In this document: positions 1-7,357 of the stretch, piece after piece
Layout: the number at the start of each line of letters is the position of its first letter
How positions within the stretch are numbered: the first letter of the stretch is position 1
Position numbers and translations under genes: made by a program
Notes under the pieces: generated by a model
The model's database searches: none
Seen by the model: only the letters and a program-made list of their open reading frames with translations
What the model was told of the DNA's origin: nothing
Assembly (NCBI GenBank): GCA_029239935.1
Contig: JARBTY010000068.1
Coordinates: 1 to 12,895 of the forward strand
Direction of reading: 5' to 3'
From: Clostridia bacterium
GTDB lineage: Bacteria; Bacillota_A; Clostridia; Lachnospirales; Cellulosilyticaceae
DNA: 12,895 nt

Positions 1-1
1 G

Positions 2-667
2 ATTAAAGTACAGGAGCAGACTACAAGAAGATTTATCACAAAAGTGTATGCATGGATGACATTAGCTCTTATTATTACAGGACTATCAGCATTGTGGGTA
101 GTAAGTAGCCCGCTTTTACTGAATCTTATATTTGGCGGTAAATATGTACTAGTTGGGTTGCTTTTAATGGAATTTGCGCTTGTTGTTTATCTCAGTAGAA
201 AAATATTTGAGATGCCTTCAGCAATGGCAAAGATTTGGTTCGTTATCTATGCCGTTTTAAATGGAGTAACGTTGTCCTCATTATTGCTGATGTATAATGT
301 AGCAACGGTAGGATTTGCCTTCTTAATAACGGCCACCTTATTTGGCATAATGAGCTTATACGGTTATTTTACCAAAACAGACCTAACAGCTATAGGAAAT
401 TTGTTTATAATGGGAATAATAGGTGTGATTGCAGTGACAGTATTTAATATTTTTTATCAAAGCACTGGACTTAGCTTGGTATTAACTTATATAGGGGTAT
501 TTCTGTTTATAGGCCTTATAGGTTATGATACACAAAGGATTAAAGGTTTAAGTTATAGTTCTGAAAAAGGGGTACAAGCTAATGGAAGCATCATGGGAGC
601 AATGATGCTTTATTTAGATTTTATTAACTTATTTATTCGTCTTGTGAGATTATTAGGCAGAAGATAA
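2..667 (+). CDS. Bax inhibitor-1 (BI-1/YccA) family membrane protein, 5' end cut by window
   Basis: Integral membrane protein of the BI-1/YbhL/YccA family, whose members are linked to calcium leak and membrane-protein quality control; the role here is unknown. The reading frame is open from base 2, and the residues before the GTG at 44 (TTRRFITKVYAWMTL) match the usual BI-1 N-terminal region. The true start therefore most likely lies upstream of the window and the GTG is internal. About seven hydrophobic segments follow. Family hallmarks are the late GLIGYDTQRIK loop with its conserved Asp and the C-terminal LYLDFINLFIRLVRLLG segment. The gene ends in TAA and is followed by a strong terminator, so it is not cotranscribed with the genes to its right. 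Family assignment is firm; cellular function is not inferable from context. Confidence 0.88.
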   Translation: MKVQEQTTRRFITKVYAWMTLALIITGLSALWVVSSPLLLNLIFGGKYVLVGLLLMEFALVVYLSRKIFEMPSAMAKIWFVIYAVLNGVTLSSLLLMYNVATVGFAFLITATLFGIMSLYGYFTKTDLTAIGNLFIMGIIGVIAVTVFNIFYQSTGLSLVLTYIGVFLFIGLIGYDTQRIKGLSYSSEKGVQANGSIMGAMMLYLDFINLFIRLVRLLGRR

Positions 668-700
668 TAAAATAAAGTAATTGTTTTTATATCCTTTGAA

Positions 701-737
701 AAGGCATGTAGGGAAATTCACCTACGTGCCTTTTTCT
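701..737 (+). terminator. Rho-independent terminator after the BI-1 gene
   Basis: A 12-bp stem pairs 701-712 (AAGGCATGTAGG) with 721-732 (CCTACGTGCCTT), with one G-T wobble and an 8-base loop. It runs into a T-rich tract. It lies 33 bases after the BI-1 stop codon and separates that gene from the GH18 gene. Confidence 0.9.
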
Positions 738-756
738 TACAATTTGATAACAATTG

Positions 757-784
757 TTTTGTAAATTTAAAAATATGATATACT
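757..784 (+). promoter_or_regulatory. Candidate promoter for the GH18 gene (extended -10)
   Basis: TATACT at 779-784 is preceded by TG at 776-777, giving an extended -10 (TGATATACT). A weak -35 (TTTTGT, 757-762) sits 16 bases upstream. A perfect 10-bp palindrome, AACAATTGTT (749-758), overlaps the -35 edge. The start of transcription would fall near 790, leaving a short leader with the ribosome site. A sporulation sigma factor cannot be excluded. Confidence 0.45.
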
Positions 785-793
785 ATATCCGTT

Positions 794-800
794 GGGAGGA
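794..800 (+). promoter_or_regulatory. Ribosome binding site fixing the GH18 start at ATG 807
   Basis: GGGAGGA lies 6 bases before ATG 807. The in-frame TTG at 792 lies upstream of this site and has no ribosome site of its own, so ATG 807 is preferred. Confidence 0.8.
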
Positions 801-806
801 CTATCG

Positions 807-2468
807 ATGATAAAGAAAATAATACTAGGACTAATGGCGCTTATTTTAGTTGCGGTAGCCATTTATAAGTGGATGCCGGTAGGTGAAAAAGTGAATCCAT
901 TGGTTTATTTTGATGAATTTAAAAGTAACGAAAATAACTTAGTGTATGAAGATGTGAGGATTCCTTTAAAGGAGCCTGTCAGGATGATAGAAAACAGTAT
1001 TTATGTGGCTTATGACTTTGCGAAAGACTACATCAGTGACACAATATTTTACGACGGTGATGAAAAGATTTTAACATTTACCAATGCCAGAGAAATGCTC
1101 AGAATGTATCCCGACTCCGATAGCGCTTTGTTAAACTTTGAAGAGATTACTGTGGAGGAGCCTATAAAAGAATTAGAGGGTCAACTTTATATTCCTGCTA
1201 AACTCATTCGTGAAAGATATGGCGTGGAGGTTACCAGCAGTAAGAACAAAGCACTATTCACCGCAGATAATCTGGCGCTAGCTAAAGAACGTGCTGTTTT
1301 AAAAAGAAGTTCCAGTCTAAGAACCCATCCACAAAAGCGATCTATTGTTCTTGAGGAACTTAAAAAGGGTGAAAACGTTATAATTTATAAAGAAGAATCA
1401 GATTTTATCAGGGTAAGAAGTGAGACTGGGATAGTTGGTTTTATCCCAAAGGGAGATATAAAGGATGTGCAGCAAATTAAGGCAGAGTCTTTAGAAGAAA
1501 AACAGGCACTGCCTATTCCAGTGCCTCTTAACGAGAAAGTAAACCTGGTATGGGATCAGATGGGCTCTAAAACAGTTGGCGACTGGACATCTAGTAAATA
1601 TGCAAATATAGAACAGGCTAATGTGATCTCGCCTACTTGGTTTGAATTTGAGGACGAGTCGGGCAAACTCATTGACAGAGGGACAAAACAATATGTTGTA
1701 GAAGCTAAACAGCGCAATCTGCAGGTGTGGCCGCTTATAAGTCACAATTTTACAACACCAGCGCTTACAAAGCAGATTTTGACCAGCACAGCCAAAAGAC
1801 AGTATATGATAGACCAGATGATTCAGAAGGCCGAAGAGTATGGTTACGATGGCATCAATGTGGATATTGAAAATATTCAGCCGGACATCAGTGAGGTATG
1901 GGTACAGTTTATGAGAGAATTATATCCACAGCTTAAAGAAGCTGGGTTAGTGGTTTCTGTTGATGTCTATATGCCTTCCAATTGGTCTGGTCATTATGAG
2001 AGAAAAAAAATAGCTCAGGTATGTGACTATTTTATTGTCATGGCGTATGATCAGCACTGGTCAGGATCAGAAACAGCTGGATCAGTATCAGAGCTTCCTT
2101 GGGTTGAAGATGGGATTCAAAAAAATCTTGAAGAAGTTCCAAAAGAAAAGCTGGTATTAGGTATTCCTTTTTATACCCGCATATGGGAAGAAAGAGAAGA
2201 AGGCTTAAAGGCAACAGCTTATGGGATGAAACCTGCTCAGGATATGATTAACAGATGGGAAGCAACGCCTGTTTTAGATGAAAACAGCGGACAAAATTAT
2301 GTTGAAGTGGAAAGAAACAGCACAGTTTATAAAGTGTGGATAGAAGATAGTATGTCCATACAGAAAAGGATAGATTTAATCAGTCAATACGATTTAGCAG
2401 GATATGGCGCATGGAAGCTGGGGTTAGAGACGCCTAATATATGGCAGGAATTAGAGGCTGTAAAATAA
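807..2468 (+). CDS. Membrane-anchored GH18 glycosidase with SH3 domain
   Basis: Predicted 553-residue cell-wall or spore glycosidase of family GH18, probably acting outside the membrane on N-acetylglucosamine-containing glycans such as peptidoglycan. Residues about 3-22 form one hydrophobic helix (uncleaved anchor or signal peptide). Residues about 32-153 resemble the copper-amine-oxidase N-terminal-like domain common in clostridial surface proteins. Residues about 163-217 look like a bacterial SH3 domain (RTHP to GFIPKGDI). The GH18 barrel fills the rest, with the active-site strand DGINVDIE at 348-355, catalytic Glu355, and the later MAYDQHW motif at 412-418. The DGxNxDxE form is typical of the spore-germination YaaH/SleL-like group rather than classical chitinases. 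ATG 807 is chosen over TTG 792 because GGGAGGA precedes it. The aldo/keto reductase gene follows closely, and cwlD is downstream. Substrate is inferred. Confidence 0.87.
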   Translation: MIKKIILGLMALILVAVAIYKWMPVGEKVNPLVYFDEFKSNENNLVYEDVRIPLKEPVRMIENSIYVAYDFAKDYISDTIFYDGDEKILTFTNAREMLRMYPDSDSALLNFEEITVEEPIKELEGQLYIPAKLIRERYGVEVTSSKNKALFTADNLALAKERAVLKRSSSLRTHPQKRSIVLEELKKGENVIIYKEESDFIRVRSETGIVGFIPKGDIKDVQQIKAESLEEKQALPIPVPLNEKVNLVWDQMGSKTVGDWTSSKYANIEQANVISPTWFEFEDESGKLIDRGTKQYVVEAKQRNLQVWPLISHNFTTPALTKQILTSTAKRQYMIDQMIQKAEEYGYDGINVDIENIQPDISEVWVQFMRELYPQLKEAGLVVSVDVYMPSNWSGHYERKKIAQVCDYFIVMAYDQHWSGSETAGSVSELPWVEDGIQKNLEEVPKEKLVLGIPFYTRIWEEREEGLKATAYGMKPAQDMINRWEATPVLDENSGQNYVEVERNSTVYKVWIEDSMSIQKRIDLISQYDLAGYGAWKLGLETPNIWQELEAVK

Positions 2469-2501
2469 ATCATTAGGATGAACGTGAAAGAAGGTAAACA
2501 G

Positions 2502-3488
2502 ATGATAAAAGATACACGATATGATGAGATGATGTATAAGCGGTGCGGAGCAAGCGGTCTGATGCTGCCAGCTATTTCCTTAGGGATATGGCACAATTTT
2601 GGAGACAGAGACCAGTATACAAATTGCAAAGAAATGATATTCACAGCATTTAATTCAGGGATTACCCATTTTGATGCAGCCAATAATTATGGGCCACCTC
2701 CAGGCAGTGCAGAAACAACATTAGGAAGAATTTTAAAAGAAGAATTAAAAAACTATAGGGATGAGATCCTAATCTCCACAAAAGCGGGCTATACGATGTG
2801 GCCAGGACCCTATGGAGATTGGGGATCAAGAAAATATCTTATGGCAAGTCTAGATCAAAGCTTAAAAAGATTGGGGCTTGAATACGTAGATATCTTTTAT
2901 TCTCATAGACGGGATCCTCATACACCATTAGAAGAAACAATGGGTGCCCTTGCAGATATAGTTAAACAAGGAAAAGCACTTTATGTAGGCATCTCAAGAT
3001 ACAGTGCAGAGGACACAAAAAAGGCCTCTAAGATTTTAAAATCCATGGGAATAAGGCCCCTCATTCACCAAGTGAGGTATTCCATGTTAGATCGAGAAAT
3101 AGAAAACGGCGTATTAGAAGCAACGACAGAAGAGGGCATGGGTTCTATTGCATTCTGTCCGCTAGAGCAAGGTCTTTTGACAGATAAATATATTAACGGA
3201 GCGATACCAAAAGGGTCACGAGCTGATAAAGCAGATACCTTTCTTAAGAAAGAGACCATTACTCAGGATAAGTTAGATAAAATAACAGCATTAAATGAAT
3301 GTGCCAAAGAGAGAGGGCAGACGCTGGCTCAAATGGCTCTTGCATGGGTGTTAAGAGAAGGGGCGGCGTCATCTGCTATTATAGGAGCCAGTAGGTCTGA
3401 ACAAATCATAGAAAATGTAAAGATGCTGGAGCATGCGGGCTTCACACAAGAGGAAATACACAAAATAGATGAAATTCTTAAAGCATAG
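2502..3488 (+). CDS. yghZ: Aldo/keto reductase, YghZ (L-glyceraldehyde 3-phosphate reductase) type
   Basis: Cytosolic NADPH-dependent aldo/keto reductase of the Kv-beta/YghZ subgroup (AKR14-like). E. coli YghZ reduces L-glyceraldehyde 3-phosphate and other small aldehydes, including methylglyoxal. Diagnostic stretches are LGIWHNFGD, the long NNYGPPPGSAE loop, STKAGYTMWPGPYG and GLEYVDIFYSHR. The catalytic tetrad, numbered from ATG 2502, is Asp58, Tyr63, Lys94 and His135, all present. The C-terminal GASRSEQIIENV segment is the cofactor-phosphate site. Length is about 328 residues, close to the E. coli protein. ATG 2502 is preferred because AAAGAAGG (2487-2494) sits 7 bases before it; the ATG at 2478 is abutted by a poor TTAGG. 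The gene is 33 bases behind the GH18 stop with no terminator between, so it is probably cotranscribed. Physiological substrate is unknown; aldehyde detoxification is the usual guess. Confidence 0.9.
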   Translation: MIKDTRYDEMMYKRCGASGLMLPAISLGIWHNFGDRDQYTNCKEMIFTAFNSGITHFDAANNYGPPPGSAETTLGRILKEELKNYRDEILISTKAGYTMWPGPYGDWGSRKYLMASLDQSLKRLGLEYVDIFYSHRRDPHTPLEETMGALADIVKQGKALYVGISRYSAEDTKKASKILKSMGIRPLIHQVRYSMLDREIENGVLEATTEEGMGSIAFCPLEQGLLTDKYINGAIPKGSRADKADTFLKKETITQDKLDKITALNECAKERGQTLAQMALAWVLREGAASSAIIGASRSEQIIENVKMLEHAGFTQEEIHKIDEILKA

Positions 3489-3560
3489 CAAGAATAAGTA
3501 ATAGTTGGCATACAAGACCCCTTTCTCTAATAGAATAAGAAGGACAATAGTATTCATTTA

Positions 3561-3567
3561 AAGAAGG
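3561..3567 (+). promoter_or_regulatory. Ribosome binding site fixing the cwlD start at TTG 3576
   Basis: AAGAAGG lies 8 bases before TTG 3576. The GTG at 3567 overlaps this site, and ATG 3591 is too far from it (23 bases), so TTG 3576 is the likely start. Confidence 0.65.
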
Positions 3568-3575
3568 TGTTAAAA

Positions 3576-4274
3576 TTGAAAAACAGTAAAATGCCCCTAT
3601 TAATACTGGTATTAGTAAGTGTTATAGCTATTGCTTCGTATTTAAAATATGCAAGACAATCAGTAGAAACACTTGGACTTTCAACAGCCTCAAAAACAAT
3701 TATTATTGATCCAGGTCACGGTGGTTTTGATCCTGGTAAAAAAGGCATTAACGGAGCAGATGAAAAAGACATTAATCTAAAAATTTCACTTAAGCTAAGA
3801 GATTATTTAGAACAGTCCGGAGCCATAGTCATTATGACCCGCTCAACAGACAATGACGCGGATGGCATGGACGGAGTCAAACACAAGCGAAAAGATATGG
3901 CTGAAAGAAAAAAGATAGCTGAGGGTGGAGATATACTTGTAAGCATTCATCAAAATTCCTTTACTCAGCCCAGTGTAAAGGGTGCTCAGACCTTTTATCA
4001 TAAAGAATCTGAACAAGGCAAAATGCTGGCACATCTGATTCAAAGGAGTATTAAAGAGTACGCTGATAAAGACAATAGAAGAGAAGAGAAAAGCAATGAT
4101 AACTATTATGTTCTTAAAACAACACAGCTGCCCGCAGTTATTGTAGAATGCGGATTTTTGACGAATGCAGAAGAGGAGCGTAAGTTAAACGCTGAAGACT
4201 ATCAAAATATCATGGCATGGAGTATTTACTTAGGCATTGTTAAATATTTTGAGAGTGAAATTCCTGCATCGTAA
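3576..4274 (+). CDS. cwlD: N-acetylmuramoyl-L-alanine amidase, CwlD type
   Basis: Zinc amidase of the Amidase_3 family. CwlD removes the peptide side chain from muramic acid during spore cortex synthesis, the first step to the muramic-delta-lactam recognised by germination lytic enzymes. The 232-residue protein has an N-terminal hydrophobic anchor (about residues 6-22), then one amidase domain without cell-wall repeats, matching CwlD size and layout. Zinc ligands are visible as His48 in DPGHGG, Glu63 in the ADEKDINL segment and His125 in SIHQNS. The catalytic Glu191 lies in VIVECGFLTN. The start is taken as TTG 3576. There is a 78-base gap after the aldo/keto reductase stop and no clear terminator before the next promoter. 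A vegetative amidase of the same fold is possible, but the short single-domain form favours CwlD. Confidence 0.88.
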   Translation: MKNSKMPLLILVLVSVIAIASYLKYARQSVETLGLSTASKTIIIDPGHGGFDPGKKGINGADEKDINLKISLKLRDYLEQSGAIVIMTRSTDNDADGMDGVKHKRKDMAERKKIAEGGDILVSIHQNSFTQPSVKGAQTFYHKESEQGKMLAHLIQRSIKEYADKDNRREEKSNDNYYVLKTTQLPAVIVECGFLTNAEEERKLNAEDYQNIMAWSIYLGIVKYFESEIPAS

Positions 4275-4333
4275 CTAAAATAATAATTTTTTTTAATCAC
4301 ACAATATTTTTTTAGTATAGGCAAATAAATAGG

Positions 4334-4362
4334 TTGACTTTTATGTCATCAAACATTATAAT
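4334..4362 (+). promoter_or_regulatory. Strong sigma-A promoter for the deaminase-Moco operon
   Basis: TTGACT (4334-4339) and TATAAT (4357-4362) are separated by 17 bases, a near-consensus vegetative promoter. Transcription would begin near 4369, about 140 bases before the first gene, leaving a leader that contains the hairpin at 4397-4441. An 8-bp dyad (AAACATTA 4351-4358, TAATGTTT 4377-4384) straddles the -10 and start region at the DNA level. Confidence 0.8.
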
Positions 4363-4396
4363 TTATTAAAAAATAGTAATGTTTCGGTGATAGCTC

Positions 4397-4446
4397 AAAG
4401 AAGAGATATTGTTGCCTTGGGGGTAACGTTATCTTTTCTTTTTTTT
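4397..4446 (+). terminator. Intrinsic terminator inside the operon leader (attenuator candidate)
   Basis: A long hairpin pairs 4397-4408 with 4430-4441 (12 bp, one G-U). It continues after a small internal mismatch with 4410-4416 against 4422-4428, closing on the loop TTGGG. A run of eight T follows at 4439-4446. It lies between the promoter at 4334-4362 and the first gene, so full-length transcription requires passing it. An alternative pairing of 4385-4396 with 4403-4414 would use up much of the 5' arm and could act as antiterminator. No known aptamer (purine, Moco, THF) was recognised. It might also end leftover cwlD transcripts. Confidence 0.75.
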
Positions 4447-4494
4447 ATTTTTGGGCATAATATATGAAGGTTTGAGGTATTTAAATTTATGGAT

Positions 4495-4503
4495 AAGGAT
4501 GTG
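4495..4503 (+). promoter_or_regulatory. Ribosome binding site favouring deaminase start at ATG 4510
   Basis: AAGGATGTG differs by one base from the ideal AAGGAGGTG and ends 6 bases before ATG 4510. The alternative ATG 4489 has only GAGGT about 10 bases upstream. Confidence 0.55.
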
Positions 4504-4509
4504 AAAACA

Positions 4510-5868
4510 ATGAAAAGATTATTAATTAAAAACATCAGATATTTAGTAACTTGTGATGCCGAGGATCATATGTTTGAAAATACTCATATTTATATAGAAG
4601 ATGGAGAGATTAAATATATTGGCGATACCCCACCGGAGGCGGAGGAAACAATCGATGCCTCTCATATGATTGTATACCCTGGTCTTATTAATACCCACCA
4701 TCATTTGTTTCAGTACTTTACTAGAAATTTACCACAGGTTCAGAATATGGAGCTGTTTGACTGGCTGACGACCTTGTACGGTATATGGCAGCATATAGAT
4801 GAAGAGGCCATCAGATACAGTTCACTTATGGGAATGGGAGAACTGATGAAAAATGGCTGTACAACCTGTTTTGATCATCATTATCTTTTTCCTAAAAAGA
4901 CAGGGTCTCAATTAATAGATAGGCAGTTTGAATCTGCCAAGGATTTGGGAATTAGAATGCACGCTTCAAGAGGAAGCATGAGTCTTAGTAAAAAAGATGG
5001 AGGACTTCCGCCGGATACGGTGGTTCAGGATACCGATACAATACTTAAAGACTCTGAAAGATTGATCAAGGCCTATCATGACGGCAGTCGATTTTCAAAG
5101 ACACAGGTCGTATTAGCCCCTTGTGCGCCCTTTAATGTGACAGAAGAGCTGATGATAGAAAGTGCAAAACTGGCCAGAAAACTTGGGGTAAGGCTTCATA
5201 CGCATTTGGCAGAAACCATAGATGAGCAAAAGTATACCTTAGAACGTTTTGGTATGAGACCGCTGGAATATATGGACAAATTAGGATGGCTAGGAGAAGA
5301 TGTATGGTATGCTCATGGTATACACTTTAATGATGAAGAATTAAAGGTGCTGGCGAAGAATGGAACAGGTGTAGCGCACTGTCCTATTTCTAATATGAAA
5401 CTATCATCAGGGATTGCCAGAGTTCCAGAAATGCTTGAGATGGATATTCCAGTGGGCCTTGCAGTGGACGGCAGTGCAAGTAATGACGGCTCCAGTATGC
5501 TGGAGGAGATAAGAATTGCCTACCTATTGCATCGTTTACAATCCAGCAATAAAGCCCCAACAGGGTATGATATTTTGAAAATTGCCACCAAAGGTGGTGC
5601 ACGGATACTTGGAAGAAATGATATAGGAGAGCTGGCGGTAGGAAAAGCAGCAGACTTATTTATGATAGACAGTCAAAGATTTGATTTAGTAGGTACCTAC
5701 TATGATCCCAAGTCTCTTCTTGCGACAATAGGGGTAAAAGGCGGGGTTGATTGTACCATTATCGGCGGAGAAGTAGTTGTAAAAGACGGAAAACTTGTGA
5801 CAATTGATGAAGAAAAAACAGCATATCATTCAAGAGGTATTATAGACAGACTGTTAAAGTCAGTATAA
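4510..5868 (+). CDS. 8-oxoguanine deaminase-like amidohydrolase
   Basis: Metal-dependent amidohydrolase of the TrzN/8-oxoguanine deaminase group. Known family members hydrolyse 8-oxoguanine to urate and ammonia. Numbered from ATG 4510 (452 residues), metal ligands are His63 and His65 (NTHHHLFQ), His232 (HTHLAE, with Glu235 as proton shuttle), His269 (AHGIHF) and Asp320 (VDGSASND). Stretches that from memory single out the Pseudomonas 8-oxoguanine deaminase are DHHYLFP, RGSMSLSKKDGGLPP, APCAPFNVT and GTGVAHCPISNMKLSSGI. The related SsnA/guanine deaminase groups fit less well. ATG 4510 is chosen for its ribosome site and family alignment; ATG 4489 would add seven residues. It is the first gene of the operon after the attenuator-like leader and is followed by four Moco genes, which fits feeding urate into a molybdenum-dependent purine pathway. 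Substrate is inferred from similarity. Confidence 0.85.
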   Translation: MKRLLIKNIRYLVTCDAEDHMFENTHIYIEDGEIKYIGDTPPEAEETIDASHMIVYPGLINTHHHLFQYFTRNLPQVQNMELFDWLTTLYGIWQHIDEEAIRYSSLMGMGELMKNGCTTCFDHHYLFPKKTGSQLIDRQFESAKDLGIRMHASRGSMSLSKKDGGLPPDTVVQDTDTILKDSERLIKAYHDGSRFSKTQVVLAPCAPFNVTEELMIESAKLARKLGVRLHTHLAETIDEQKYTLERFGMRPLEYMDKLGWLGEDVWYAHGIHFNDEELKVLAKNGTGVAHCPISNMKLSSGIARVPEMLEMDIPVGLAVDGSASNDGSSMLEEIRIAYLLHRLQSSNKAPTGYDILKIATKGGARILGRNDIGELAVGKAADLFMIDSQRFDLVGTYYDPKSLLATIGVKGGVDCTIIGGEVVVKDGKLVTIDEEKTAYHSRGIIDRLLKSV

Positions 5869-5879
5869 AGGAGCAGGGT

Positions 5880-6389
5880 ATGAATCAGAATAAAACGAGG
5901 TTCAGCGCAGCAGTTATTACTGCCAGTGATACAGGCGCAGCAGGAGCACGTATAGATGAAAGCGGTAAGGTTATGCAGGAAATATTAGAGGCCTATGGGT
6001 TTCATATAAAATATTATGAAGTTATTCCAGATGATTTTGAAACCATCAAAGAAAAGCTAATCTATTTATGCGATACGGAAAAAGTAGATTTAGTCATTAC
6101 AACTGGTGGCACTGGGTTTAGTGAAAGGGATGTTACGCCAGAGGCTACCAAAGAGGTGATCAAAAGAGAAGTTCCGGGGGTCAGCGAGGCCATAAGGTAT
6201 TATGGCATGCAAAAAACCCCCCGTTCCATGTTATCCAGAGGTATTTCAGGTATAAGAGACCGCACACTCATCATCAATTTACCAGGGAGCCCTAAAGCAG
6301 TCAGAGAGTCTCTGGAGGGTATAATAGACACGGTCCATCATGGACTGGATATATTAAAAGGCATTTCGTCGGAGTGTGCTAGAAAGTAG
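5880..6389 (+). CDS. mogA: Molybdopterin adenylyltransferase (MogA/MoaB family)
   Basis: Cytosolic enzyme of the MogA/MoaB fold that activates molybdopterin by adenylation before metal insertion. The 169-residue length matches single-domain MogA/MoaB. The N-terminal TASDTG segment (about 14-19), the nucleotide and pterin site TTGGTGFSERDVTPEAT (about 74-90, with Asp84) and NLPGSPKA (about 133-140) are the family hallmarks. ATG 5880 is preceded by AAAGGAG, which overlaps the deaminase stop codon; the gap between the genes is 11 bases, so translation is probably coupled. MogA and MoaB cannot be separated reliably by eye, but in an organism with no separate Cnx-type protein in view, the adenylyltransferase role is most likely. 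Confidence 0.88.
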   Translation: MNQNKTRFSAAVITASDTGAAGARIDESGKVMQEILEAYGFHIKYYEVIPDDFETIKEKLIYLCDTEKVDLVITTGGTGFSERDVTPEATKEVIKREVPGVSEAIRYYGMQKTPRSMLSRGISGIRDRTLIINLPGSPKAVRESLEGIIDTVHHGLDILKGISSECARK

Positions 6390-6395
6390 CAGGTG
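6390..6395 (+). promoter_or_regulatory. Ribosome binding site fixing the moaA start at ATG 6402
   Basis: CAGGTG sits 6 bases before ATG 6402. The in-frame GTG at 6393 lies inside this site and is not a credible start. Confidence 0.6.
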
Positions 6396-6401
6396 ATAAA
6401 A

Positions 6402-7355
6402 ATGAAAGATTTACATGGCAGAGCGATTTGGTATTTGAGAGTTTCTGTAACAGAGAACTGCAATCTAAGATGCAAATATTGTATGCCGAACGATAAAAAA
6501 GAGATAAAACCTACAAAAGAAATTTTAACATTAGAAGAATCATTCCGCGTCATAGAGGCGTGCCATCATTTAGGAATAACTAAGGTGCGTATTACAGGAG
6601 GAGAACCACTTGTAAGAGAAGGGATCATTCCTTTTATTAAAAAAATAGCCCAGTTAGAGCATATGCAAGAAGTGGCCATGACAACAAATGGGATATTACT
6701 TGAGCAGCATGCTAAAGCATTAAAAGAAGCAGGCCTGGATAGAATTAATATCAGCTTAGATACATTAGATCCTCATAAGTACCATGACATAACAGGAGGA
6801 GGCCATATAGAGCAGGTTTTGAGAGGCATTAAAGCAGCAAAAGAATATGGACTAGGACCTATCAAAATCAATACCGTTTTAATTAAAGGGTTTAACGATG
6901 ATGAACTGCAGGCTTTTGCCACGTGGTCTGATAAGTGGGATATTGAGGTGAGATTTATTGAACTGATGCCCATTGGCGAAGGCATAAGCTGGTCAAAGGA
7001 GAAGTACCTTTCAGCAGAAAAAATATTGGAGCAGATGCCGGAGCTGCAGAGATTAGAACATACAAAAGCGGCGACAGCAGCTTCCTATGGTATAAAGGGA
7101 ACAAAAACAAAAATAGGTCTTATTACCCCTATGTCCTGTAAGTTTTGTGAAGACTGCAATCGTATGCGGCTGACAGCCAGAGGCAGACTCAAGATGTGTC
7201 TGCATGCCAGTGATGAGGTAGACTTAAAAGAAGCGCTCAGAACCCATCAAGCACTTGAACCTCTGATTATGAATGCCGTACAGCTCAAGGCAGATACACA
7301 TCATTTAGAAGATAAAAGTTACGTTCACAAGGGGATGTATCAAATAGGAGGTTAA
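6402..7355 (+). CDS. moaA: GTP 3',8-cyclase, radical SAM (MoaA)
   Basis: Radical SAM enzyme that converts GTP to 3',8-cyclo-7,8-dihydro-GTP, the first step of molybdenum cofactor synthesis, together with MoaC. Numbered from ATG 6402 (317 residues), the N-terminal SAM cluster is Cys20, Cys24 and Cys27 (CNLRCKYC). The SAM-contacting GGEP motif follows at about 66-69. The C-terminal substrate cluster has the C-x2-C-x13-C form at Cys249, Cys252 and Cys266, in the [11 protein letters not shown] to MCL stretch. The protein ends in the di-glycine tail needed for catalysis (QIGG). All hallmark residues are intact, so it should be active under anaerobic conditions. It starts 12 bases after mogA, and its last codons carry the ribosome site of moaC. 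Confidence 0.95.
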   Translation: MKDLHGRAIWYLRVSVTENCNLRCKYCMPNDKKEIKPTKEILTLEESFRVIEACHHLGITKVRITGGEPLVREGIIPFIKKIAQLEHMQEVAMTTNGILLEQHAKALKEAGLDRINISLDTLDPHKYHDITGGGHIEQVLRGIKAAKEYGLGPIKINTVLIKGFNDDELQAFATWSDKWDIEVRFIELMPIGEGISWSKEKYLSAEKILEQMPELQRLEHTKAATAASYGIKGTKTKIGLITPMSCKFCEDCNRMRLTARGRLKMCLHASDEVDLKEALRTHQALEPLIMNAVQLKADTHHLEDKSYVHKGMYQIGG

Positions 7356-7357
7356 GC

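Noticed and set aside
44..46. GTG at 44 as the start of the BI-1 gene
   Set aside because: The frame is open upstream to the window edge and encodes residues typical of the BI-1 N-terminal region, with no ribosome site before the GTG.
1491..1745. Antisense open frames, here and opposite most genes
   Set aside because: They overlap well-supported genes on the + strand, show no recognisable domain and look like shadow frames.
3489..3566. SigE-type sporulation promoter before cwlD
   Set aside because: CATACAAG at 3509-3516 resembles a SigE -10, but no ATA-type -35 lies at the right spacing (nearest gaps are 12 and 21 bases).
4275..4333. Terminator directly after cwlD
   Set aside because: The T-runs here are not preceded by a stable stem; only AT-rich weak pairing is possible.
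4379..4390. Three-codon leader peptide (Met-Phe-Arg-stop)
   Set aside because: No ribosome site precedes it and such short frames are expected by chance.
4369..4488. Known riboswitch (purine, Moco, THF or preQ1) in the leader
   Set aside because: None of the conserved core sequences I know for these classes is visible; only the terminator and a possible antiterminator can be supported.
4489..4509. ATG at 4489 as the start of the deaminase
   Set aside because: The ribosome site AAGGATGTG and alignment to the family N-terminus favour ATG 4510; the upstream ATG remains possible but has a weaker site.
4510..5868. SsnA or guanine deaminase as the identity of the first operon gene
   Set aside because: The DHHYLFP, RGSMSLSKKDGGLPP and GTGVAHCPISNM blocks match 8-oxoguanine deaminase better than SsnA or guanine deaminase.
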